From: Aldehydirespirator sp963667505
GTDB lineage: Bacteria; Actinomycetota; Acidimicrobiia; Acidimicrobiales; Aldehydirespiratoraceae
Assembly: GCA_963667505.2 (NCBI GenBank)
Contig: OY763490.2
Span: 2,728,001 to 2,792,000, forward strand
Direction of reading: 5' to 3'
DNA length: 64,000 nucleotides
Shown here: piece by piece, positions 25,204-33,947 of the stretch
How the letters are laid out: every line of letters begins with the position of its first letter
How positions within the stretch are numbered: position 1 is the first letter of the stretch
The notes under the pieces: model-generated
Seen by the model: the letters and a program-made list of their open reading frames with translations, nothing else
Databases searched by the model: none
What the model was told of the DNA's origin: nothing
Made by a program: the position numbers and the translations under genes

Positions 25204-26115
25204 TTAGCCCGGGGCGGGCACCACGCCATAGGTGACGCCCAGGTCGGCCAGCCAGCGGCGGTAGGCGATGGCCGAGCGGTCGGCCCTGATGGGGGTCTCC
25301 GCCCGAGGGTCGAGGGGCAGCAGCTTGGGGTGCTGGTTCTCCAGGATCGGCTTGTCCTGGGCGAAGATCAGGAGCTGGTAGGACTTGATGTCCGTGTCCG
25401 TGCTGGTGTCGTCGATCACGCCCATGTAGTTGTGGGCCCGCACCCGGTCGTCGCTCATGGGCTGCACCCAGATGGCGCAGATGTCCTCCAGGGACGGGTC
25501 GGGGAGGCTGTCGTAGTAGAGCATCACGCAGTACGGGTGCGGCACCCGGTAGCGGTAGCGCATCACCATGGGGGCGTCGAAGTTGGCCCCTACTTTGGGG
25601 ACCATCATGTCGCACTTGGCGGCGTGGACCTCGCCGTCACGGATCTCCACGTCGTACTCGACCACCTCGGTGTGGGGCAGCACGCCCAGCGAACCCTCGT
25701 GGACGTAGGGGAAGTGGGCCAGGTCGAGGAAGTTCTCCACCGCTCGGGGCGCGGAAGTGGCCACCCCGACGCTGCCGGCGTTCATGTTGCGCCGTCTCGG
25801 GTGGTGGTACTCGGGCAGGGCGAACAGGTCGTCGGGCGGATCGCCGAGGCTGGTCCAGAGGTAGCCGTACTCGGGCTTGACCGGCAGGGGGTCGAGCCGC
25901 TTGAGGGCGACCAGGTCGATCTCGGCTCCGGCGGGCGGGCCGTCCGAGGACCGCCAGGCCCGGCACTGGCCGTCGGGGGTGGCGGTGAAGCCGACGCGCT
26001 CGTCGAGCAGCAGGGTCTCGTTGACGACGCCGACGCCGACCTCGTCGAGGGCGCTGATCACATGCCACTCGTTCCAGACCACCGGGTCGGTGCAGGCCGG
26101 CTTCGCGATCCCCAC
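25204..26115 (-). CDS. NdmC-like Rieske-less non-heme iron oxygenase, set 2
   Basis: About 303-aa paralogue of 2715-3656. Catalytic motif D131-x2-H134-x4-H139 (ENFLDLAHFPYVH) and C-terminal AQDKPILENQHPKLLPLD. The N-terminal part retains Rieske-fold edge strands (WHVISALDE, YGYLWTSLG) but no CxH/CxxH cluster ligands. GTG 26115 is preferred (GGGAAG a few bases upstream); GTG 26130 is an alternative. Longer frames up to 26304 would run through the operator and a 50-bp repeat and are unlikely. In contrast to set 1, it faces its partner genes and has its own operator-controlled promoter. Confidence 0.85.
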   Translation of the reverse strand: MGIAKPACTDPVVWNEWHVISALDEVGVGVVNETLLLDERVGFTATPDGQCRAWRSSDGPPAGAEIDLVALKRLDPLPVKPEYGYLWTSLGDPPDDLFALPEYHHPRRRNMNAGSVGVATSAPRAVENFLDLAHFPYVHEGSLGVLPHTEVVEYDVEIRDGEVHAAKCDMMVPKVGANFDAPMVMRYRYRVPHPYCVMLYYDSLPDPSLEDICAIWVQPMSDDRVRAHNYMGVIDDTSTDTDIKSYQLLIFAQDKPILENQHPKLLPLDPRAETPIRADRSAIAYRRWLADLGVTYGVVPAPG

Positions 26116-26133
26116 TGTCTCGCTTCCCACTCG

Positions 26134-26152
26134 TGATAACTGCTGCTTATCA
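26134..26152. promoter_or_regulatory. palindromic operator TGATAA-N7-TTATCA, copy 2
   Basis: Same perfect arms as 21112-21130, spacer CTGCTGC. It lies 4-19 bases upstream of the possible starts of the set 2 oxygenase gene, so it probably covers the promoter. It links this gene to the regulon of the HTH_XRE-cupin protein. Confidence 0.65.
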
Positions 26153-26191
26153 GTCTGGCATCCCGACGCTATCGGCGCAATGGCCGTCACC

Positions 26192-26241
26192 GAAATCGGC
26201 GACGAAACCGCCCACCGAGGCCCAATAATCGCATCAATTTC
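26192..26241 (+). repeat. 50-bp terminal-inverted-repeat element, type A, copy 2
   Basis: GAAATCGG ... TCAATTTC with the shared interior (GACGAAACCGCCC...). Its right end lies inside the 3' end of the PLD gene: the gene's last codons and its TGA (26234-26236) are formed by the repeat. Confidence 0.75.
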
Positions 26242-27328
26242 GAGGGGGCCGGGCGAGCGTGGGGGCGAAGCGTGCGACCAGTTGGGCCGCGCCGAGGATC
26301 GCATGGAAGTAGAAGCGGGCCACTAGGCGCCCCCAGAGTTCGCCCGCCTCGTCTCGACGCCCCGACTGGGCAGTCCTGAGGGGTTTGGTGCCGGCCAGCA
26401 TCCGGGCCTTGAAGTCGGCGATGAACTCGGTGTCGGTGATCAGCAGGCAGACCTCCTGGTTGCAGCGGAAGCTGTGCCGGCTGAAGTTCGACGAGCCCAC
26501 CAGCAGCTTGTCGTCGTCGGCCAGCAGGAAGCGGGCGTGGAAGAAGTCCGGGTAGGTGCGCAACTCGACGCCGCTGTGGGCCAGCCGTTCCCACAGGTAG
26601 GGCTCGGCCGCCCTCAGCCAGCGGAAGTTGTTGCTCTGGGCGGTGACCACCGTCTTGGACGGGGCCTCGGCCCGGGCGAGCAGTTCCACGATCCCGACGT
26701 CGAGCGAATAGGGGGAGGCCAGGACCAGGCTGCGGGCCGCGCCGGCGACGATGTCGTTGAAGGCGGGCTCGATGGCCGCGTTGGTGATGACCGGCCCGTC
26801 GAGCGACTGCCGCTCTCCCTGCTCGGTGCAGGCGAAGTCGTCGGCGAGCGCGTCCACGACGGCGGGATCGTCGACCCGGACCATGAAGTCGCGCCAGGCG
26901 AAGTTGTGATCGCTGATGTTGATGCCGCCCAGGTAGGCGTGGTCGTCCACCACGTAGAGCTTCTTGTGGTTGCGGCTGAGGCCGAAGAGCAGCATCGGCC
27001 CCCACGGCTGGGTGAAGGTGACGGGCACGCCCGCGGCCCGCAGCCGCTCGAACATGGCGGCCGTCTCGGCGGCCTCAGCCCGGACCTCGGGATCCTTGGC
27101 CGGCCGGTCGCTCACGTAGCGCAGCGCGAAGCAGTCCACCAGAAGACGGACGTCCACTCCCCGGCCAGCGGCCTCGGCCATCAGGTCGGCCACCGCCAGC
27201 CCGGAGGCGTCGCCGTCGAAGGTCATCACCTGCACCAGCACCCGCCGCTCGGCCGTGCGCAGAGCCTCGTGCAGGTCCTCCACGAACTCGGCGTTGTCCA
27301 GCAGCCGCATCGAGCCCCGGCCAGTCAC
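26234..27328 (-). CDS. phospholipase D/cardiolipin synthase-family protein
   Basis: 364-aa protein with two HKD regions. The first is canonical (NHKKLYVVDDHAYLGGINISD, HxK-x4-D). The second reads HARFLLADDDKLLVGSSNF, with Arg in place of the usual Lys. The N-terminus (EFVEDLHEALRTAERRVLVQVMTFDGD) matches the bacterial PLD fold; no transmembrane anchor is seen, unlike most cardiolipin synthases. GTG 27328 is used; ATG 27310 is an alternative. It would transfer or hydrolyse phosphatidyl groups; the Lys-to-Arg change makes activity uncertain. It stands alone, flanked by 50-bp repeats. Confidence 0.8.
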   Translation of the reverse strand: MTGRGSMRLLDNAEFVEDLHEALRTAERRVLVQVMTFDGDASGLAVADLMAEAAGRGVDVRLLVDCFALRYVSDRPAKDPEVRAEAAETAAMFERLRAAGVPVTFTQPWGPMLLFGLSRNHKKLYVVDDHAYLGGINISDHNFAWRDFMVRVDDPAVVDALADDFACTEQGERQSLDGPVITNAAIEPAFNDIVAGAARSLVLASPYSLDVGIVELLARAEAPSKTVVTAQSNNFRWLRAAEPYLWERLAHSGVELRTYPDFFHARFLLADDDKLLVGSSNFSRHSFRCNQEVCLLITDTEFIADFKARMLAGTKPLRTAQSGRRDEAGELWGRLVARFYFHAILGAAQLVARFAPTLARPPRN

Positions 27329-27382
27329 CCGCCGACGCTACCCGCCCACTGGCCGCGCTAGCCGCCTAGGCCCGCTCCCCAC

Positions 27383-27432
27383 GAAACTGGGGACGAAACC
27401 GCCCTCTGAGGCCCACAACCCGCACCAATTTC
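27383..27432 (+). repeat. 50-bp terminal-inverted-repeat element, type A, copy 3
   Basis: GAAACTGG ... CCAATTTC, interior nearly identical to copies 4 and 5 (CTGAGGCCCACAACCCGCA). It lies between divergent genes. Confidence 0.8.
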
Positions 27433-27513
27433 ATGAAGCCGATCCGTTGGAGAGAATATTTCGATAAGTTTCAAAGTATTACTTGCTGGAGAGTTGAACG
27501 GCTTGGAGGTGTG

Positions 27514-28482
27514 ATGGACGAGAAGCTGATCCACGAGCGCATGAAGCGACAGCACGGACTGGTCACGCGAGGACAGGCGCTCAAGGCAGGCATGACGGAC
27601 AAGCAGATCAGGGGGCGCACCAACGCCGGCTACTGGGTACGGGCGGCCCGCGGCGTCTACCGGCATAGCTCGGCACCGAACACTCGGACGGCTCGACTGC
27701 TCGGTGTCTGCCTGGCACACAACGCGTTGGCCAGTCACCGCTCGGCCGCCGCGCTGCACGACATCGACGGCTTCCGTCTCGACCGCATCGAGGTCGTCGT
27801 TCAACGAGGCACGGCACGACCCGTCAAGGGAGTCCATCTTCACCAGTCGACCCAGATGGACCTGGCCCGTCCGATCGACTGTCAAGGAGTCCCATGCACC
27901 GGGTTGGGGCGGACCCTGCTAGATCTCGCCGCGGTCGTCAGTCGGCCGCGTCTCGATCAAGCCATCGACTCGGTGCTTAGGGACGGGCGGCTCCGTTCCT
28001 CGGACCTGTATCGCGTCCTAGTATCGCATGCCCGGCGAGGCCGGGACGGATGCGCGGACTTCAGGGCGTCCCTCGAAGATCGCGACAACGATGTCGTGCC
28101 GCTCAGCGTGTGGAGCCGAATGGTGGCTGACCTGCTAGTCGAATCTGGGCTGGACCGACCCGCAATGGAGCACCGGGTCTACGGCGTCAACGGCACACTC
28201 ATCGCTCAGGTGGACCTCGCCTATCCGGACTGCCGCGTGGCCATCGAGCTGGACAGCAAGCGCTGGCACCTCAATCGTGTGTCATTTGACGAGGACCCTG
28301 AACGCCGCAACCGGCTGATCGTGGCGGACTGGACCGTCCTCAACTTCACTTGGAACCACTACGTGCGTGATCCCCACAACTTGTGCGTCACCGTGGCCAC
28401 CGCCTGCCATCGGCGACGGACGGAGCTAAGGCTTGTCCGGCCCCGCACCCGGTACGAAATTGGGAACGAAACCGCCCCCTGA
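27514..28482 (+). CDS. AbiEi-like (type IV antitoxin N-domain) protein with DUF559/Vsr-like C-domain
   Basis: 322-aa protein. The N-terminus (QHGLVTRGQALKAGMTDKQIRGRTNAGYWVRAARGVYRH) is the winged-helix AbiEi-antitoxin domain. The C-terminus (AQVDLAYPDCRVAIELDSKRWHLN...DPERRNRLIVADWTVLNFTWNHY) resembles DUF559/very-short-patch-repair nuclease folds (D...ExD). ATG 27514 has GGAGG 5 bases upstream. No AbiEii toxin gene is next to it; such solitary proteins are common in actinobacteria and their role is unknown. The final EIGNETAP and stop codon are encoded by the inserted 50-bp repeat at 28456. Confidence 0.78.
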   Translation: MDEKLIHERMKRQHGLVTRGQALKAGMTDKQIRGRTNAGYWVRAARGVYRHSSAPNTRTARLLGVCLAHNALASHRSAAALHDIDGFRLDRIEVVVQRGTARPVKGVHLHQSTQMDLARPIDCQGVPCTGLGRTLLDLAAVVSRPRLDQAIDSVLRDGRLRSSDLYRVLVSHARRGRDGCADFRASLEDRDNDVVPLSVWSRMVADLLVESGLDRPAMEHRVYGVNGTLIAQVDLAYPDCRVAIELDSKRWHLNRVSFDEDPERRNRLIVADWTVLNFTWNHYVRDPHNLCVTVATACHRRRTELRLVRPRTRYEIGNETAP

Positions 28483-28505
28483 GGCCCACAACCCGCACCA
28501 ATTTC
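28456..28505 (+). repeat. 50-bp terminal-inverted-repeat element, type A, copy 4
   Basis: GAAATTGG ... CCAATTTC with perfect 8-bp terminal inverted repeats. Its first 27 bases form the 3' end and TGA stop of the AbiEi-like gene. Only 23 bases separate it from copy 5. Confidence 0.85.
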
Positions 28506-28528
28506 AGAAGAGCCACCAGGCTTGGGGC

Positions 28529-28578
28529 GAAATTGGCGACGAAACCGCCCCCTGAGGCCCACAACCCGCACCAATTTC
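28529..28578 (+). repeat. 50-bp terminal-inverted-repeat element, type A, copy 5
   Basis: Perfect 8-bp TIRs GAAATTGG/CCAATTTC and an interior almost identical to copy 4. It lies 24 bases before the sdhC start, in the region that should contain the sdh promoter or leader. Confidence 0.85.
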
Positions 28579-28602
28579 GGAGGAGCCACTAGGTTTGGTG
28601 CG

Positions 28603-29388
28603 ATGGCGCAGACGGTCACTCCCCCGACCGGTACGGGCACCAGCGAGCAGGTGCCGCCGCTGAGGCGACGCCGGCGGGAGCTTCCCTGGCCGCTGAACAT
28701 CTACCAGACGGCGGTGGGCAAGAAGTATGTGATGGCGGTGACCGGGGCGGGGCTGCTGGCCTTCGTGGTCGTGCACATGATCGGAAACCTGCACTTGTAC
28801 GAGGGGCCGGCCCAGATCAACGAGTACGCCGAGGCGCTGCGGGATCTGGGCGGACATCTCGTGCCCCGGACCCTGATCCTGTGGACGATGCGAGTCGGGC
28901 TGCTGGCCATGTTCGTGCTGCACATCCACAGCGCCTGGTCGCTCAAGGAGATAAGCCGGCGCAGCAGCGCTAAGGCCAACTGGGTCAGCGGCAACAAGCG
29001 CTACGCCGGCGGACAGGACTACGCGGCCGTCAACTTCGCCAGCCGCACCATGCGCTGGACCGGCCCCATCGTCGGCCTGTACGTGCTGTTCCACCTGGCC
29101 GACCTGACGTGGGGCTGGTGGCTGGGCGACGACTACATCCGGGGCGACGTGTACCACAACGTGGTGGAGTCGCTGTCGTCGCTGCCGGTGGCGATCGTCT
29201 ACATCGTGGCCAACGTGGCCCTGTCGGTGCACATCTACCACGGCCTGGCGTCGGCCTTCCAGACCCTGGGGGTCAACAATCCCCGGTTCAACCACCTGCG
29301 GCGCGGCCTGGCCACGGTGGTGGCCGGGGCGATCCTGGTTGGCAACCTCAGCTTCCCGATCATGGTGCAGAGCGGAGTGGTCGCATGA
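28603..29388 (+). CDS. sdhC: succinate dehydrogenase/fumarate reductase cytochrome b subunit
   Basis: About 261-aa membrane anchor of complex II, with five hydrophobic segments typical of the single-anchor cytochrome b558 (type B) family: VMAVTGAGLLAFVVVHMIGNLHLY, IHSAWSL, YVLFHLADLTWGWW and SVHIYHGLASAFQTLGVNN carry the conserved haem-ligand His residues. ATG 28603 chosen (MAQTVTPP). The stop overlaps the first of three mini-ORFs (ATGA) leading into sdhA. It anchors SdhAB and passes electrons to the quinone pool. Confidence 0.9.
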   Translation: MAQTVTPPTGTGTSEQVPPLRRRRRELPWPLNIYQTAVGKKYVMAVTGAGLLAFVVVHMIGNLHLYEGPAQINEYAEALRDLGGHLVPRTLILWTMRVGLLAMFVLHIHSAWSLKEISRRSSAKANWVSGNKRYAGGQDYAAVNFASRTMRWTGPIVGLYVLFHLADLTWGWWLGDDYIRGDVYHNVVESLSSLPVAIVYIVANVALSVHIYHGLASAFQTLGVNNPRFNHLRRGLATVVAGAILVGNLSFPIMVQSGVVA

Positions 29389-29633
29389 CAGCGGCTGAGA
29401 CAGCAAACGAACCCAGCGCGACCCTGAGGGCACCCGACACAGCGGCCGGACCCGCAGCGATCCTGGGAGTTGACCCATGACAGCCGCTGAGACAGCAAAC
29501 GAACCCAGCGCGACCCTGAGGGCACCCGAGACATCACCCGTGACAGCGGCCGGACTGGGAGCGATCCTGGGAGTTGACCCATGACAGCCGCCGAGACAGC
29601 GGCCGGAGCTGGAGCGACCGTGGGGGTGGGGCT

Positions 29634-29637
<4 letters not shown>
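29385..29637 (+). repeat. three tandem ATGA-coupled mini-ORFs between sdhC and sdhA
   Basis: Mini-ORFs 29385-29480 (31 aa), 29477-29584 (35 aa) and 29581-29637 (18 aa) all begin MTAAETA; the first two share ANEPSATLRAP and end AILGVDP. Each start overlaps the preceding stop as ATGA; the first overlaps the sdhC stop and the last overlaps the sdhA start. They look like diverged tandem copies of the sdhA 5' end (MTATLDAK). Confidence 0.88.
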
Positions 29638-31552
<1,915 letters not shown>

Positions 31553-31556
<4 letters not shown>

Positions 31557-31768
31557 GCGATCGTGATTTAGGGCTGATGTGGACGACCATGGACGTGGTG
31601 CTGTTCACGCTCATCGGGGTGGCGCACACTTTGGTAGCCGTGACGTTCGTGGCATTGGGCACCGGAGCAACGGAGGTACTCATGGCGTCGTCCATTGCGG
31701 CTTGCGCGGTGTCTCTCATCAGCATCGTGATATGCATCGTCGGCTTCGTGACCACGCGATGCGACTGA
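31553..31768 (+). CDS. small two-helix membrane protein inside the sdh operon
   Basis: 71-aa protein with two long hydrophobic segments (VVLFTLIGVAHTLVAVTFVAL and SSIAACAVSLISIVICIVGFV) and a polar MSDRDLGLMWTTMD start. It has its own strong ribosome-binding site (AAGGAG six bases before ATG), overlaps the sdhA stop by 4 bases and the sdhB start by 10 bases. It is therefore very likely translated. Known sdhCAB operons of the type B anchor have no gene here. It could be an accessory anchor or assembly subunit of complex II; I recognise no homologue. Confidence 0.75.
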
Positions 31769-32520
31769 AGCTGCGGATCTGGCGTCAGGCGGGGCCGGAC
31801 GAGCCGGGCGGCTTCTTGGACGTGGACGCTCATGACATCCCGGCCGACGCGTCGTTCCTGGAGATGCTCGACATCGTGAACGAGCGGCTGATCGACGCCG
31901 ACGTCGAGCCCGTCGTCTTTGCCCACGATTGCCGGGAGGGCATCTGCGGAACCTGCGGGGTGATGATCAACGGTCGGGCCCACGGCCCCGAGAAGGCCAC
32001 CGCCACCTGCCAGCTGCACATGCGCAAGTTCCGCGACGGCGACGAGATCGTCATCGAGCCGTTCCGGGCGGCGTCGTTCCCGGTGGTGAGGGATCTGATG
32101 GTGGACCGGCGGGCCTTCGACCGGATCATCGAGTCGGGCGGCTACATCTCGGCGGCCACCGGCACCGCCCCCGACGCCAACGAGATCCCGGTGCCCAAGG
32201 ATGTGGCCGACTTCGCCATGGACGCGGCGGCCTGCATCGGCTGCGGAGCGTGTGTGGCGGCCTGCCCCAACTCGGCGGCCCAGCTGTTCACCGCGGCCAA
32301 GCTCGGGCATCTCAATGTCCTGCCGCAGGGCCAGCCCGAGCGGTGGCGGCGGGCGGAGGCCATGGTGGAGACGATGGAGTCGTACTTCGGGTCGTGCACC
32401 AACCACGGCGAATGCACCGAGGCCTGCCCGAAGGAGATCAGTCTCGACTTCATCGCAGTGCTCAACCGGGACTACCTGAAGGCCAAGATCAAGAACCGCC
32501 GTCTTGCCTCCCAGACCTGA
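31759..32520 (+). CDS. sdhB: succinate dehydrogenase/fumarate reductase iron-sulfur subunit
   Basis: 253-aa protein. 2Fe-2S domain with CREGICGTC ... C (residues about 55-80), then ferredoxin motifs CIGCGACVAACP and CTNHGECTEACPKEI for the 3Fe-4S/4Fe-4S clusters. Conducts electrons from SdhA flavin to the quinone site of SdhC. ATG 31759 overlaps the small membrane-protein gene. The extreme 3' end overlaps the DUF368 frame if TTG 32504 is used. Confidence 0.94.
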   Translation: MRLKLRIWRQAGPDEPGGFLDVDAHDIPADASFLEMLDIVNERLIDADVEPVVFAHDCREGICGTCGVMINGRAHGPEKATATCQLHMRKFRDGDEIVIEPFRAASFPVVRDLMVDRRAFDRIIESGGYISAATGTAPDANEIPVPKDVADFAMDAAACIGCGACVAACPNSAAQLFTAAKLGHLNVLPQGQPERWRRAEAMVETMESYFGSCTNHGECTEACPKEISLDFIAVLNRDYLKAKIKNRRLASQT

Positions 32521-33457
32521 CCGGGTTCAGTCGAGTGGGCGTGAGGCGGGCTGGGGGCCGGGGCGGCGGGTAGCGCTCGGGCTGGGCCGCGGCGTGGCCA
32601 TGGGCGCGGCCGATGTGGTGCCGGGAGTGTCGGGCGGGACTATTGCGGTGGTGCTCGGCATCTACGAGCGGCTGCTGGATGCGGCACGAGGGGCTGCGTC
32701 CGCCGCCGGACGGCTACTGCGAGGCGACTGGCGAGGCTGCGGGCGGCGGCTGGCCGGGGTGGACTGGTGGCTGGTCGTACCGCTGCTGACAGGGATCCTG
32801 GGCACGATCATGCTGCTGGCCTCAGTGATCGAGACACAGCTGGAGGAACGGCCCGAGACGATGGCCGGGCTGTTCTGCGGGCTGGTGGCCGCGTCGGCAC
32901 TGTCGGCCTGCCGGCTGTTCGACTGGCGCGGGGCCGTCCAGGTCTGCCTGATGGCGGTGTCGGCCGGGGCCACGTTCGCCCTGCTGGGCCTCCAGTCCGG
33001 CCCGGTGGCTGATCCGTCGCTGCCGGTGCTGGCCGGGGCTGGCGCGGTGGGGGTGTGCGCCATGATCCTGCCCGGCATCTCCGGGGCGTTCCTGCTGCTG
33101 ATGCTGGGCATGTACGGCGCGGTGATCAACGTCGTCACCGACACCCGCTACTTCGATGCCGCCGTCTTCGCAGCGGGGGCGGCGGTGGGGCTGGCCCTTT
33201 TCGCAACCCTGCTGGGATGGCTGCTGGACAGAGCCCGCAACCCGGTGATGGCGGTGCTGGTGGGACTCATGGCCGGGTCGCTGCGGGTGCTGTGGCCCTG
33301 GCCCAACGGCGTGGGCGTGATCAGCCGCCACGACCACGAAGTGATTTCGGGCACCGGCCTGGCCTGGCCTGGCGCCGACCAGTGGTTGGCCCCCACCGTG
33401 GCCGCCGCCGCCGGCCTCGCGGCCGTGCTGATCCTCACCCACCTGTCCAGGGACTGA
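32504..33457 (+). CDS. DUF368-family polyprenyl-phosphate translocase-like membrane protein
   Basis: Up to 317 aa with about eight to nine hydrophobic segments. The family fingerprint RGVAMGAADVVPGVSGGTIAVVLGIYERLL is near the N-terminus and CAMILPGISGAFLLLMLGMYGAVI mid-chain. DUF368 proteins have been linked to recycling of undecaprenyl phosphate across the membrane. No ATG precedes the conserved core; TTG 32504 is the only clear start candidate and overlaps sdhB by 17 bases, so the true start is uncertain. Confidence 0.8.
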   Translation: MPPRPDRVQSSGREAGWGPGRRVALGLGRGVAMGAADVVPGVSGGTIAVVLGIYERLLDAARGAASAAGRLLRGDWRGCGRRLAGVDWWLVVPLLTGILGTIMLLASVIETQLEERPETMAGLFCGLVAASALSACRLFDWRGAVQVCLMAVSAGATFALLGLQSGPVADPSLPVLAGAGAVGVCAMILPGISGAFLLLMLGMYGAVINVVTDTRYFDAAVFAAGAAVGLALFATLLGWLLDRARNPVMAVLVGLMAGSLRVLWPWPNGVGVISRHDHEVISGTGLAWPGADQWLAPTVAAAAGLAAVLILTHLSRD

Positions 33458-33514
33458 CCCCGGCGTTCGGGGCGTGCCTTGGTAGGTGGCACCCGTGACG
33501 TCACCCCGTTCGAC

Positions 33515-33578
33515 CCAACACACGGGCCGCCCCCGGGCAACATCCCGCAACACACGGGCCGCCCCCGGCCAACGTCCC
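33515..33578. repeat. 32-bp tandem duplication, intergenic
   Basis: Two adjacent copies (33515-33546, 33547-33578) of CAACACACGGGCCGCCCCCG plus a 12-base tail, differing at a few bases. No gene is seen here. The stretch 33458-33868 otherwise holds only the doubtful short ORF at 33692. Confidence 0.7.
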
Positions 33579-33691
33579 ATCGAGTGGTGGAGTGGTGGAA
33601 ATCCGAGGTAGGCGCAGGGGTCCACCAGTAGGGGGCCATCGGCGTGATCCTCGGTGAAGACAATCACCGACTCATCGAGGAGGACACACGG

Positions 33692-33793
33692 ATGACCCTG
33701 TCTGATGCTGCCAAAGCGCAGCTGTTGGAGGCGTCCGGTACTTCCTCCAGGTCGACCCGCGGCGGGTCTCGGAGTGTGGTGCTCGTCGCCTAG
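33692..33793 (+). CDS. doubtful short ORF (33 aa)
   Basis: MTLSDAAKAQLLEASG... preceded by GAGGAGGAC, ending TAG 33791-33793. It has a good ribosome-binding site but no recognisable motif; it may be a truncated gene 5' end or a leader ahead of the sialidase-like operon. Confidence 0.25.
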   Translation: MTLSDAAKAQLLEASGTSSRSTRGGSRSVVLVA

Positions 33794-33868
33794 CCTCCGC
33801 GACGTAGAGGCCGATCAGGGCGCGAGGCGACCCGTCGGCCCGGCGCTGGCCGCCTTTGCCTCCGACAT

Positions 33869-33887
33869 GATGTATGGGGTATACATC
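33869..33887. promoter_or_regulatory. GntR-type operator GATGTAT-N5-ATACATC
   Basis: Perfect 7-bp arms (GATGTAT / ATACATC) with 5-base spacer GGGGT, about 60 bases upstream of the sialidase-like gene. The same 19-bp layout (GATGCAT-N5-ATACATC) precedes the GntR-FCD gene at 50454-50472, so this is probably that regulator's target. Confidence 0.7.
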
Positions 33888-33947
33888 GCAGCCGACGACC
33901 CCGACCCGCCCGGCGGCGTCATCCCAACGCTGTAGGAGGAACAACGC

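Noticed and set aside
25204..26304. Start of the set 2 oxygenase gene at 26304
   Set aside because: The extra 63 residues run through the operator palindrome and a 50-bp repeat and have no counterpart in the set 1 protein.
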